The position numbers were made by a program, and so were the translations under genes. From positions 1-50,161 of the forward strand of contig NZ_AEEB01000042.1 in assembly GCF_000179775.1 (NCBI RefSeq): 50,161 nucleotides of DNA, in the 5' to 3' direction. The DNA is from Ahrensia sp. R2A130. GTDB taxonomy: Bacteria > Pseudomonadota > Alphaproteobacteria > Rhizobiales > Rhizobiaceae. Shown piece by piece: positions 26,051 through 34,127 of this stretch (the first letter of the stretch is position 1; every line of letters starts with the position of its first letter). The notes below the pieces were generated by a model. That model was not told the DNA's origin and ran no database searches. It was given only the letters and a program-made list of their open reading frames with translations.

Positions 26051-26827
26051 ATGGACCTCGGTCTCACCGACAAGCATGTTCTCGTCACCGGCGCATCGAA
26101 GGGCATAGGGCTGGCCACCGCCCGCGCTTTTGCTGCCGAAGGTGCGCGGTTGACGCTGGTCGCCCGTTCGGCCGATACACTGGCCGACGCCAAACAGCAG
26201 CTTGGTGAGACAGGCTGCACGGTGGGCACCATAGCCGCCGACCTGTCCACCGACGAGGGCCGCGATGCACTTTTCGCCCGCTGTCCCGAGGTCGACATTC
26301 TGGTCAACAATGCCGGTGCCATCAAACCCGGACGTCTGGCCGATCTGGATATGGCCGACTGGCACGAGGGGTGGAGCCTGAAGGTCTTCGGCTACATCCA
26401 TCTGTGCAAACTCTACAGCGCTGCGATGACGGGCAGGGGGTACGGCACCATCGTCAACATCATTGGCATGGGCGGACGGGCCGTACGCTCCAACTATATC
26501 TGCGGTGCAGCCGGCAATGCCGCGTTGATAGGCTTCACCAATGCATTGGGAGCGGAAACACCGGCATCCAACGTGCGCGTTTTCGGCATCAATCCGTCGC
26601 CGACACTGACCGACCGCATGACGACGATGTTCCGCAAACGTGCCACCGAAGAACTGGGCGATGCCGACCGCTGGCAAGAGTTGATCGACCCGAAGGCCTT
26701 CCCCTTCGGACGCCCCAAACACCCGGACGAGGTCGCGGCACTGGCCGCCATGCTGGCATCCGATAAGGTGCAATACCTGTCCGGCACCGTGATCGATATG
26801 GACGGGGGCGGGCAATGGACGGCGTAA
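26051..26827 (+). CDS. SDR family oxidoreductase with atypical active site
   Basis: The start is the ATG at 26051 (MDLGLTDKHVLVTGASKGIG), placed by the dinucleotide-binding TGxxxGIG motif; a frame upstream is unrelated. The 258-residue protein has the NNAG motif (DILVNNAGAIKPG) and a C-terminal SGTVIDMDGG. The usual catalytic Ser-Tyr-x-x-x-Lys is altered: the Ser position lies in IIGMGGRA and the Tyr segment reads SNYICGAAGNAAL, so Lys is Ala. I know this YIxGAAGNAAL variant from other SDR proteins, so it is a subfamily rather than a random mutation. It probably binds NAD(P), but a standard hydride transfer is doubtful. It is 20 bases after the cupin. Confidence 0.88.
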   Translation: MDLGLTDKHVLVTGASKGIGLATARAFAAEGARLTLVARSADTLADAKQQLGETGCTVGTIAADLSTDEGRDALFARCPEVDILVNNAGAIKPGRLADLDMADWHEGWSLKVFGYIHLCKLYSAAMTGRGYGTIVNIIGMGGRAVRSNYICGAAGNAALIGFTNALGAETPASNVRVFGINPSPTLTDRMTTMFRKRATEELGDADRWQELIDPKAFPFGRPKHPDEVAALAAMLASDKVQYLSGTVIDMDGGGQWTA

Positions 26828-27660
26828 AGGCGGATGGCCCGCAAGGCACGTCCATGATGAAGCCGATGGAGTTGGCCGACGGTCGGCTGCTAGCGACCTG
26901 CGACGGACCCGTCGGGCGGATTATCTTTAACAATCCCGACCGTATGAACGCTATGGTACTGGCCATGTGGGACGGGTTGAAACAGGCATTGGACGCCTTC
27001 GCCGCCGACGATACGATCCGCGTCGTGGTGCTTGCCGGTGCCGGTGACAGGGCTTTCGTCTCCGGTGCTGACATTACCGAGTTTGACGCCCTGCGCTCTA
27101 CCGCCGAAGGCGTGCGCGACTACAACGCCCGCTCGGAAGCGGCGGACGCGGCTCTGGTCAATTTTCCTAAACCCACCATCGCGGAGATCAAAGGCTATTG
27201 CGTCGGCGGCGGCATGGGGCTGGCCATCGCCTGCGATATCCGCATCTGCGCCGATGACACCTGTATGGGCATCACCGCAGGAAAGCTGGGGCTTGGCTAT
27301 GGCTACGACGGCGTACAGAAATTGGTCTCCGTTCTTGGACCATCTGTTGCTGGCGAAATTCTCTACACCGCCAAACTGTTCACGGCTGATGAGGCCTTTT
27401 CCAAAGGCATGGTGAATGAGGTCGTCGCCCGTGCAGATCTTGCCGACACCGTGGCCGAACTGGCCGGACGCATCGCGCAGAACGCACCACTTACGGTGGA
27501 GGCGGCAAAAGCGACCATACGCGCTATTACCCTATCGGGCAGCGGGAACGGCCGTGAAGATATAGACGCGCTGACCGCAGCCTGTTTCGCAAGCGAAGAC
27601 TACGCCGAGGGTCGCAAGGCCTTTGCCGAGAAACGCAAACCCGTTTTCCGGAGGCGATGA
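26815..27660 (+). CDS. Enoyl-CoA hydratase/isomerase family protein
   Basis: A 281-residue crotonase-fold protein. The oxyanion-hole segments are DRAFVSGADITEFD and IKGYCVGGGMGLAIACDI. In enoyl-CoA hydratase the two catalytic glutamates follow GGG-x-E and the PE of the next helix. Here the sequences read GGGMGLAIACDI and ITAGKLGLGYGYDG, so both Glu are absent. It is therefore probably an isomerase, hydrolase or lyase variant rather than a standard hydratase. The ATG at 26815 overlaps the SDR stop by 13 bases with GGGGGCGGG just before; a Met at 26857 is an alternative. The stop overlaps the dehydratase start by 4 bases. Confidence 0.88.
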   Translation: MDGVKADGPQGTSMMKPMELADGRLLATCDGPVGRIIFNNPDRMNAMVLAMWDGLKQALDAFAADDTIRVVVLAGAGDRAFVSGADITEFDALRSTAEGVRDYNARSEAADAALVNFPKPTIAEIKGYCVGGGMGLAIACDIRICADDTCMGITAGKLGLGYGYDGVQKLVSVLGPSVAGEILYTAKLFTADEAFSKGMVNEVVARADLADTVAELAGRIAQNAPLTVEAAKATIRAITLSGSGNGREDIDALTAACFASEDYAEGRKAFAEKRKPVFRRR

Positions 27661-28541
27661 TGGACGACGCAATTCCACTCACCCGTGACATCGACAAGCT
27701 GCGCGAATGGATCGGCAGCAGCCGGACCGTGACCGACACCATAGACGCCCGCCGCGCCCGACTGATGGAGGCCACGCTCGACCGCGAACCGCAGGCGACG
27801 ACGGGCGATGCCCTGCCGCCGTTCTGGCACTACATCTATTTCAACGACGAGATTCCCGCCTCACGACTGAAGGAAGATGGTCACGAACGGCTGGGCGGAT
27901 TCCTGCCGCCCGTCGATTTGCCGCGCCGCATGTGGGCCGGTGGTCGGGTCGAAATCTACCAGCCGTTGCGGATCGGGCAGCAGGCGACGAAGACCTCTAC
28001 CGTCACCGACATCACCCTGAAGTCCGGGCGCAGCGGCGCCTTATGCTTCGTCACAGTCGAGCATCGTTTCGAAGCCGACGGCGAGCCCTGTTTCACCGAG
28101 ACGCAGAACATCGTCTATCGCGAAATGCCGTCTTCCGATACGATACCGCCTGCGGGCAAACCTGCACCGGAGGATCCGCAATTCCATAAGCTCGCCACCA
28201 CCGATCCGGTGATGCTGTTCCGCTATTCTGCGCTGATCTTCTACGGTCACCGCATCCATTACGACATCGACTACACGCGCGATGTGGAGGGCTATCCCGG
28301 CCTCGTTGTTCACGGCCCATTGAGCGTTGCGCTGTTGACGGACATGGCAGTTGCCCAAAATCCGCAGCGGCGTCTGCGTTCATTCGATATCCGCGCCCAC
28401 AGCCCGATCTTCTGCGGCGACCCGGTCCATCTGGAACTGTGCGATGATGGCGATGCCGTCACGAGCTGGGCGCGCACCGAGGACGGAACATTGTCGATGG
28501 CCGTCACCGCGCAATTCGATGCCGAACAGGAGGTGAGCTGA
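27657..28541 (+). CDS. MaoC/FAS1-like acyl-CoA dehydratase (mesaconyl-CoA or itaconyl-CoA hydratase-like)
   Basis: A 294-residue double hot-dog protein. The N-terminal FAS1-like half has LPPFWHYIYFNDEIP and GGFLPPVDLPRRMWAGGRVEIYQPLRIG, strongly conserved in the family. The C-terminal half has ALIFYGHRIHYDIDYTRDVEGYPGLVVHGPL, where D and H supply the catalytic dyad of MaoC-type hydratases. Close relatives act on mesaconyl-C4-CoA or itaconyl-CoA. With the class III CoA transferase and MmgE/PrpD in the neighbouring units, a branched dicarboxylate acyl-CoA is plausible. It overlaps the crotonase stop by 4 bases and precedes matB by 4 bases. Confidence 0.88.
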   Translation: MMDDAIPLTRDIDKLREWIGSSRTVTDTIDARRARLMEATLDREPQATTGDALPPFWHYIYFNDEIPASRLKEDGHERLGGFLPPVDLPRRMWAGGRVEIYQPLRIGQQATKTSTVTDITLKSGRSGALCFVTVEHRFEADGEPCFTETQNIVYREMPSSDTIPPAGKPAPEDPQFHKLATTDPVMLFRYSALIFYGHRIHYDIDYTRDVEGYPGLVVHGPLSVALLTDMAVAQNPQRRLRSFDIRAHSPIFCGDPVHLELCDDGDAVTSWARTEDGTLSMAVTAQFDAEQEVS

Positions 28542-28545
28542 GCCC

Positions 28546-30078
28546 GTGACCAATCCACTCTACGATGCGCTGCTGGCGCCTGCTGCCGACGACGATGGTG
28601 TCTTCATGCGCCTGCCGGACGGTTCGCAGATCAGCTACCGGCAGTTCCACGACGACGTTGCCCGCGCCGCCAACGTGATGTCCGAAGCAGGCCTCGCACC
28701 TGGCGACAGGCTTGCGATGCAGGTGGAAAAATCGCCTGCCGCTCTCACGATCTACGGCGCATGCCTGATGAGCGGCGTCATTTTCCTGCCGCTCAACATG
28801 GCCTACACCGCGCAGGAGATCGGCTATTTTCTCGCCGACGCAACGCCAGGCCTCTTTGTGTGCGACCCGCACATGCTGGACGAATTGCAGCCCGTGACCG
28901 CAACAGCGAAAGCCAGTTGCCTGACACTGGACGCGCAGGGCCACGGCACGTTTCGCGACAGGGCCGATGCGATGAAGCCGCATTTCCAGCCTGCGGAACG
29001 GACGGGCGGGGATGTTGCGGCGCTGCTTTATACCTCCGGCACCACCGGCCGGTCCAAGGGGGCCATGCTGACTCATGACAACCTGCTGTCGAACGCCCGC
29101 GTGTTGTGCGACCTGTGGCGGATCACGGAGGACGACACGTTGCTGCACGCCCTTCCCATCTTCCACGCCCACGGTCTTTTCGTTGCCATCAACACCACCC
29201 TGCTGGCCAAGGCCAAACTGCTGTTCCTGCCCGGTTTCGCCATTGACCCGGTCATCGCGGCCTTGCCGAAGGCCACCACGATGATGGGCGTTCCAACCTT
29301 CTACACACGGCTGCTGGACGACCCGCGTTTCAACTCTGATCTAGTGTCGAACATTCGTCTTTTTGTCTCCGGCAGCGCGCCGTTGCTGGCCGAAACCCAC
29401 GAGGCTTTCGAAGCTAGAACCGGGCACCGTATTCTGGAACGTTACGGCATGACGGAAACGTCGATGAACACGTCGAACCCCTATGACGGCGAGCGCCGTG
29501 CAGGCACCGTGGGCTTCCCACTGCCCGGTGTCGATCTGCGCATCACCGATGGTGAAGGCAGCGCGGCCTTGCCTGACGGAGACATCGGCATGGTGGAAGT
29601 GCGGGGACCGAACGTCTTCAAAGGTTATTGGAACATGCCGGAGAAAACGAGCGAGGATTTGCGCCGCGACGGCTTTCTAATCACCGGCGATCTGGGTCGC
29701 ATCGACGAGAACGGCTATCTGCACATCGTCGGCCGCAACAAGGATCTTGTGATCTCCGGCGGCTACAACGTCTATCCCAAAGAGGTAGAACTCGTGATCG
29801 ACGAAGAGCTCTGGGTCAAGGAATCCGCCGTGTTCGGCGTCCCCCACCACGACTTTGGAGAGGCGGTCGTTGCCGTCACCGTCACAGAAGCGGGAAGGGC
29901 GTCCGACACGGACGGGTTGGGCAGACGGATGAAGGCCCGGTTGGCGAGTTACAAACGCCCCAAGGCGATTTTCGAGGTGGCCGAATTGCCGCGCAACGCC
30001 ATGGGCAAGGTGCAGAAGAACATTCTGCGCGACGGCTATGCAGGTCTCTTCGACAAGCCCGTTGGCAAGATGGGCTAG
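28546..30078 (+). CDS. matB: Malonate--CoA ligase (MatB type acyl-CoA synthetase)
   Basis: A 510-residue adenylate-forming enzyme that closely follows the rhizobial MatB pattern: VEKSPAALTIYGACLMSGVI, LPLNMAYTAQEIGYF, the AMP-binding loop LYTSGTTGRSKGAMLTH, IFHAHGLFVAINTTLL, MGVPTFYTRLLDDPR, SGSAPLLAETHEAFEARTGH, ERYGMTETSMNTSNPYDG, GDLGRIDENGYLHIVGR, and the hinge with catalytic Lys near MGKVQKN. It makes malonyl-CoA from malonate, CoA and ATP. The start is GTG at 28546, with AGGAGGTG about 9 bases upstream. The tail is convergent with the amidase gene: both stops share CTAG. MatB implies malonate (or methylmalonate) as a product of the pathway encoded here. Confidence 0.93.
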   Translation: MTNPLYDALLAPAADDDGVFMRLPDGSQISYRQFHDDVARAANVMSEAGLAPGDRLAMQVEKSPAALTIYGACLMSGVIFLPLNMAYTAQEIGYFLADATPGLFVCDPHMLDELQPVTATAKASCLTLDAQGHGTFRDRADAMKPHFQPAERTGGDVAALLYTSGTTGRSKGAMLTHDNLLSNARVLCDLWRITEDDTLLHALPIFHAHGLFVAINTTLLAKAKLLFLPGFAIDPVIAALPKATTMMGVPTFYTRLLDDPRFNSDLVSNIRLFVSGSAPLLAETHEAFEARTGHRILERYGMTETSMNTSNPYDGERRAGTVGFPLPGVDLRITDGEGSAALPDGDIGMVEVRGPNVFKGYWNMPEKTSEDLRRDGFLITGDLGRIDENGYLHIVGRNKDLVISGGYNVYPKEVELVIDEELWVKESAVFGVPHHDFGEAVVAVTVTEAGRASDTDGLGRRMKARLASYKRPKAIFEVAELPRNAMGKVQKNILRDGYAGLFDKPVGKMG

Positions 30079-31331
30079 GCCGCTTTCGCCAACGCCTGTT
30101 CCAACTTCACGGCACAGGCGATTAACCACCTGTCCGACCAGGCTGGACCCATGAGCTGGACCGAGGCGGGCCGGTCGGCGTTCGGCAACTCCACCGGCAC
30201 CGCGATGGCGGGGAGGCCCGCAATATTGGCCGGCGCTGTAAAATCCGCCTGATTGGCAGGGGCTGCTGTATCTGCCAGCGTCGCGCGCTGCGGCGTGGTT
30301 GGCATCAGCAGGCAATCGACGTCTAGAAACGTGCGGGCAAATCCGGCACGGGCCCGTGCCAGCACCATCATGGCAGTGGTCAGTTTTACCGCCGGAACGT
30401 CATGACCATACATCAGCAGTTTTCGCACATCGGGCGAAAACGTATCCCCCCGCGCCAGATCTTCGGCAAGCGCCACGGCACCTTCGGCCTCCAGAACCAG
30501 AAACGCGGCACGGCGCAGGTCCGGCGGCGACCAGCCCGGGACGGAAATCGCTACCACGTCATGGCCACAGAACATCAAAGCTTTGCGCACCATGGTAAGG
30601 GCGGTCAAGGTTTCGGGTTCGCAATCGACGCCGCCGATTTCGACCGGAACACCTATCCGCATTGATAGTTTCGCTTCTTTGGTGTGCCAATCGTCGGGCA
30701 GGGGAAGGCTGTCGGGATCATCGCGGTCGAACCCCGCGAGGCAATCGAGCAGCGGCAGAAGCTGCTCTGCGGTTCGTGCCATCGGTCCCACGACATCCAG
30801 TCCCAATGCCAGCGGCACGATGCCCGTGCGGCCGACCAGACCGTGTGTCGGTTTCAAACCCGCAACACCGCACCAAGAAGCTGGAATGCGGATGGAGCCC
30901 AACGTGTCCGTGCCCAGCGCTGCATCGACACATCCCGCCGCCACGGCAGCAGCCGACCCGCCGGAGCTACCCCCAGCATTGTAGCCTGGAAGACGCGGAT
31001 TATCGGTGCGGCCGAAATGGACATTATCCGTCAAACCTCCAAGTGCGGCTTCGTCCATATTGAGATGGGGAACGAGATCAGCGCCTTGTTCCAGCAGGCG
31101 CATCGTGATCGAGGCATGGTTCTTGGCGATGATGCTGCTTCTGTGGGCCATGCCAGCCGAGTGGATATGACCGGCAACGGCAATGTTGGCTTTCATTCCG
31201 ACGGTAAGACCCGAAAGCGGACCGTTGCCATTGGCACCGACTACAGCGGGAACCATGACCGCACTGCCTGAAATGTTGAAGCGTTTCTGCGCGGCCTGCA
31301 GGCTCATGCTCCGCTTCGCAGCCGGTTTCAT
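30075..31331 (-). CDS. Amidase (amidase signature family)
   Basis: A 418-residue amidase with the full Ser-cisSer-Lys catalytic pattern: Lys in VGMKANIAVAGHIHSAG, the signature NAGGSSGGSAAAVAAGCVDA, and the nucleophile in LGSIRIPASWCGVAGLKPTHG. These enzymes hydrolyse linear amides, ureides or half-amides in the cytoplasm. It lies beside catabolic genes for an N-containing compound and may deamidate a ring-opened product; ureidomalonase and maleamate-type amidases are family members. Its start overlaps the GntR stop by 4 bases (ATGA), so it is cotranscribed with the regulator. Confidence 0.92.
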   Translation of the reverse strand: MKPAAKRSMSLQAAQKRFNISGSAVMVPAVVGANGNGPLSGLTVGMKANIAVAGHIHSAGMAHRSSIIAKNHASITMRLLEQGADLVPHLNMDEAALGGLTDNVHFGRTDNPRLPGYNAGGSSGGSAAAVAAGCVDAALGTDTLGSIRIPASWCGVAGLKPTHGLVGRTGIVPLALGLDVVGPMARTAEQLLPLLDCLAGFDRDDPDSLPLPDDWHTKEAKLSMRIGVPVEIGGVDCEPETLTALTMVRKALMFCGHDVVAISVPGWSPPDLRRAAFLVLEAEGAVALAEDLARGDTFSPDVRKLLMYGHDVPAVKLTTAMMVLARARAGFARTFLDVDCLLMPTTPQRATLADTAAPANQADFTAPANIAGLPAIAVPVELPNADRPASVQLMGPAWSDRWLIACAVKLEQALAKAA

Positions 31332-32065
31332 TCGGCAGCGTCGACAGCAATATTTCCGTTCGGTGTTCGCGTGTCACTCAGGTCTTCTGCGATGCCCTGG
31401 CTCGTTCTGGCTGCGGCTTTTCCCGCAGCGGTTTGCGCGGCGCGTATGTGTGTACGCATGGCAGAGCCGGCCCATTCCGGCGAACGCGCACGGATCGCAT
31501 CGGCAATCTCGCGGTGATGACCGGCACTACGGATTAGCTCTTCTTCGCTGTAGCGGCGGTAGGTGCGCACCACCATGCCAACATCGAAAGCCAGCGACAT
31601 CAGCGCGATGAGGCGCGGTGAGCGGGCAGCCTTTGCAATGGTGCGATGGAACGCCTCATTCGCCTCGGTCATACGGGCGTGTTCGTCTTCGTTGCGCGGC
31701 GGCGTCAGGCTGGCGATTTCCTCGCTATAGCCCGTGATTAGATCCACTTCCTCGTCGGTGGCCAATTGAGCGGCCCGTTCGCAAGCATAGCATTCCAGCA
31801 TCTGGCGCAGATCGAAGGCCTGCTTCATTTCATCTTCAGGAAATCGCGCAACGCGGGTAGTGTAGCCACTGTGGCGTTCGATGAAGCCTTCGTGGGTAAG
31901 CCTTCGGATCGCATCGCGTACGGGAGTTCTGCTGACACCCAACACATGGGACAGCCGCTCTTCCGTCAGCCGTTCGCCCTCCACCAGAACGCCGCTGACA
32001 ATATCGGCACGAATGGTGCGATAAGCCTGCTCGGCAGCGGCAAGTTTTACGGTTCCGGATGCCAT
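31328..32065 (-). CDS. GntR-family transcriptional regulator, FCD subfamily
   Basis: The ATG at 32065 (MASGTVKLAAAEQAYRTIRAD) is preferred over an upstream frame reaching 32185, because GntR proteins start just before the DNA-binding wing. Residues about 15-80 form the winged helix (RLTEERLSHVLGVSRTPVRD). The rest is an FCD effector domain with metal-binding Asp/His residues in DEHARMTEANEAFHRTIAKA and SAGHHREIADAI. The 245-residue length is typical. Such regulators respond to carboxylate ligands; MatR, the GntR regulator of rhizobial malonate genes, is a relevant relative given the nearby matB. Putative operators of one motif occur at its own promoter and before the transporter operons. Confidence 0.9.
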   Translation of the reverse strand: MASGTVKLAAAEQAYRTIRADIVSGVLVEGERLTEERLSHVLGVSRTPVRDAIRRLTHEGFIERHSGYTTRVARFPEDEMKQAFDLRQMLECYACERAAQLATDEEVDLITGYSEEIASLTPPRNEDEHARMTEANEAFHRTIAKAARSPRLIALMSLAFDVGMVVRTYRRYSEEELIRSAGHHREIADAIRARSPEWAGSAMRTHIRAAQTAAGKAAARTSQGIAEDLSDTRTPNGNIAVDAAE

Positions 32066-32437
32066 GGGCGTGCTATGCTTTCGCTTCGGTTTCAATTTTG
32101 CTCGCAGCGATCTCCCTAGATCGCAACTCGATGATATTTGTATCCCAAATTGCAGTGCTGCGTCCATCATAGACATTAGGCCCAACGATTTATCTAACGA
32201 GATTTTCGGAGAGGCACGTTGATTTAAAGCGAAAATTTGATGCAGATTTTAGTGGACTCGTCAGTCGAAAGACCTATGCCTTTTTGAGTCGCCGACCGTA
32301 TTTCGAATCCAGATCGGACGCTGCGAACCACTCGATTTGACTAAGGCATAAATTCTAAAATGATGGCTGTACGATAAGAACCTTAGACGCCTAACGCTGG
32401 TTTTGTAAAAGCGAACTTAGGGCGTTCTTCTCGTGGT
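32066..32437. other. Upstream region of gntR, no gene
   Basis: Apart from a putative operator at 32136-32150 I see nothing coding. The segment is AT-rich from 32200 on and ends at the left terminus of the IS6 derivative. Confidence 0.5.
32136..32150. promoter_or_regulatory. Putative GntR operator in the gntR promoter (autoregulation)
   Basis: ATTTG-TATCC-CAAAT is an inverted repeat with 5-bp arms lying 71 bases upstream of the preferred gntR start. It shares ATTTGTATCC with the site at 9141 and resembles the perfect palindrome at 9015, consistent with autoregulation. Confidence 0.45.
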
Positions 32438-32980
32438 GGGCGTTGTCAGAGGAACGTTCTTAAGATTGGTTCGTCGGCCATCTAGCATCTTGCGATCGCC
32501 CATCGCTCACCCTTTGCTATCTCAAGACATCATCAGAGGCCATCCGGTTAGCCGTGATGATGTATGTCCGGCTCCCGCTCTCGCTGCGCAACGTTGAGGA
32601 CCTGTTGCATGAGCGTGGCATCGTCATCAGCCACGAAACCATCCGCTTCTGGTGGAACAGATTTGGTTTTATGTTTGCAGGCGAAATCCGAAAAGAGCGT
32701 GTCCAGAAGATGAGTGTCTATTTGAATTGGCGGTGGCATCTGGACGAGGTGTTCGTGAGGATTAACGGCGAGACGCATTATTTATGGAGGGCAGTAGAAG
32801 TTCTCGTCAGTTCACGCCTTCGTCCACAACAACTTCAATCAGCGACGTCATCTCACCAGTCGCCATCATTTCAAATCGAACCGCGATGTTGCTTTGGGTG
32901 AGTGGCAGCAGTTGGTTGCAGCCTGAAGAACCCCGACGCAGATCAAAGCCGAACCACATTTAGTTTGTCTGACAACGCCC
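32438..32980 (+). mobile_element. 543-bp internally deleted IS6-family derivative with perfect 13-bp ends
   Basis: The ends are perfect inverted repeats: GGGCGTTGTCAGA at 32438-32450 and TCTGACAACGCCC at 32968-32980. They match, with one or two changes, the ends of the fuller IS6 copy at 48482-49297. Only about 540 bp separate them, against about 816 bp in that copy. The inside holds a transposase gene with its middle removed. Eight-base flanks (CTCGTGGT and GCCAACGG) are not duplicated, so this is either a product of cointegrate-type movement or an old insertion. The right end cuts into a P-loop gene. Confidence 0.75.
32512..32926 (+). pseudogene. IS6-family transposase with internal deletion
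   Basis: The plus strand reads AIRLAVMMYVRLPLSLRN, then VEDLLHERGIVISHETIRFW and WHLDEVFVRINGETHYLWRA, the first half of an IS6 transposase including its first catalytic Asp. It then jumps, in another frame, to HNNFNQRRHLTSRHHF, FKSNRDVALGEWQQLVAA and a TGA. The second Asp and the Glu of the DDE triad lie in the missing middle, so it is inactive by itself. Confidence 0.78.
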
Positions 32981-33211
32981 GCCAACGGCTTCTCCTAGTG
33001 CGTCTGAAAAATACACAAATTCTTCTGTACGAATGCGTTTCTCCATCTCGCGATACACTTGGAGCTCACGGTCCGCCTCGACGTGAATGATAGTGGGATG
33101 ACCCAAGCGATCGGCGAGAGCCATATAGACGAAATCGGTCACCAAAGATTTGCCGATGACAGATCCCTGTCCATGGATTTCGATGAATACGGGCGGTGTT
33201 TTATTCGTCAT
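32960..33211 (-). pseudogene. P-loop/ParA-like NTPase N-terminal fragment, truncated by the IS6 derivative
   Basis: From the ATG at 33211 (GGAGA upstream) the minus strand encodes MTNKTPPVFIEIHGQGSVIG then KSLVTDFVYMALADRLG and IIHVEADRELQVYREMEKRI. GQGSVIGKS resembles a deviant Walker A of the ParA/MinD type with an extra residue. The last codons (GGRCQTN) are made of the IS6 inverted repeat ending at 32980, so the original C-terminal part is lost. Plasmid partition or mobilisation ATPases look like this, but the fragment is too short to name. Confidence 0.5.
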
Positions 33212-33590
33212 GATGTTCTCCATTTTCTTTCAACTGGGCTAAAAGGCGCGCCCCTGTACGCGTGGCTATTCTTCGACTTCTCGTGGAAGCCGATTGGTTC
33301 ACTTGTCCTTGTTCAATGGCTTGGTCAGGCGAATGCGCAGGGCCCCTCTGCTGCTGCATTGGAGCTCCAACACGATTGTCCGGATTTCCGACTGCCGCAT
33401 TGCGCCGCCGCAGATCGGCGGTATCTGGGTTGGTCTGTGCTTCACTGCGGTCACCTGCCGAAACTGGCAGTTTCGTGCGGCCATCGGCAGCTTCCTGCGG
33501 TATTGTTCGGATCGGTGCGACAAACTGTAGAACGGAGTTTGGATTTGAGTTTTCGCCTCTCGAAGCCACTGGCGGTGCCAAGTGCGGCAT
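33201..33590 (-). CDS. Hypothetical low-complexity protein upstream of the P-loop fragment
   Basis: A 129-residue frame starting MPHLAPPVASRGENSNPN and rich in Arg, Gln, Pro and Ala, probably disordered, ending LAQLKENGEHHDE. Its end overlaps the start of the P-loop gene, the typical spacing of coupled genes, which is the main reason to keep it. I recognise no domain. It could be a small plasmid-mobilisation accessory protein or a chance frame. Confidence 0.3.
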   Translation of the reverse strand: MPHLAPPVASRGENSNPNSVLQFVAPIRTIPQEAADGRTKLPVSAGDRSEAQTNPDTADLRRRNAAVGNPDNRVGAPMQQQRGPAHSPDQAIEQGQVNQSASTRSRRIATRTGARLLAQLKENGEHHDE

Positions 33591-33651
33591 AGCTTGCCTC
33601 GCTCCACCAACGATCGCAGACTGTTTACGCCTTCTGATAAGGCGTGGATGA

Positions 33652-33876
33652 GAGCGTCTTGCAGTTTACATTACATCCGTTAGCTTCCGAGCAGCCGATT
33701 GCATCGAGTACCTCAGCAATCAGAGCGAGCGTCATTCCCTGCACGATGAGATGTTGGAGAAGGGGATAATTTCTGTCGACGACCTGCTGCAATGGTCAGG
33801 AATTCCGATTGAATTTACGATAGATAGCTCAGGGCTTAAGTCTCGACCGGAAACTTCTCAGATAATTTCTCAATAA
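33652..33876 (+). other. Short protein-like frame without a clear start
   Basis: The plus strand after a TGA at 33649 reads CIEYLSNQSERHSLHDEMLE then KGIISVDDLLQWSGIPIEFT and ends TSQIISQ with TAA at 33874-33876. Composition looks coding and an internal ATG (33752) could start a 41-residue protein. It may be a remnant. A CGCTCC-GGGGCG hairpin followed by CCTTTTCT lies just after it (33881-33908) and could be a terminator. Confidence 0.25.
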
Positions 33877-33923
33877 CAACCGCTCCCGATATCTTGGGGC
33901 GCCTTTTCTGTTCCGTGGTGAAC

Positions 33924-34127
33924 TTATGCGTCATCGTGCAAGCAGCCCGCTGGAACGAAGTCTGGAAGTGTGTCGAGGAACAGCTTCAAATCATCTGCAA
34001 GAATAAGCATTCGACCGTGTGCCTTCTTTGAGATCAGCTTCTTCCCGCGAATATGCTCGTAGAGCTTGGAGCATTTGATACTGCTCGCATTGACCGCTTC
34101 GTCTATCGGGTACGCCAATTTCATCAT
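33924..34127 (-). CDS. Excisionase/AlpA-like small helix-turn-helix protein
   Basis: A 67-residue protein: MMKLAYPIDEAVNASSIKCS then KLYEHIRGKKLISKKAHGRM and LILADDLKLFLDTLP. This is the pattern of MerR-like excisionase (HTH_17) proteins: an N-terminal helix-turn-helix ending SKLYEHI, then a wing with HGRxLILADDL. Such proteins assist integrases or act as small regulators on plasmids and integrative elements. No integrase is next to it, so it is probably left over from a degraded element. Confidence 0.65.
   Translation of the reverse strand: MMKLAYPIDEAVNASSIKCSKLYEHIRGKKLISKKAHGRMLILADDLKLFLDTLPDFVPAGCLHDDA

Noticed and set aside
26021..26815. 264-codon minus-strand frame opposite the SDR gene
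   Set aside because: No motif, antisense composition, and the SDR gene on the plus strand is certain.
33059..33592. 177-codon plus-strand frame, MELTVRLDVNDSG...
   Set aside because: Overlaps the P-loop and low-complexity frames on the other strand, has no motif and looks Cys/Trp-rich as shadows do.
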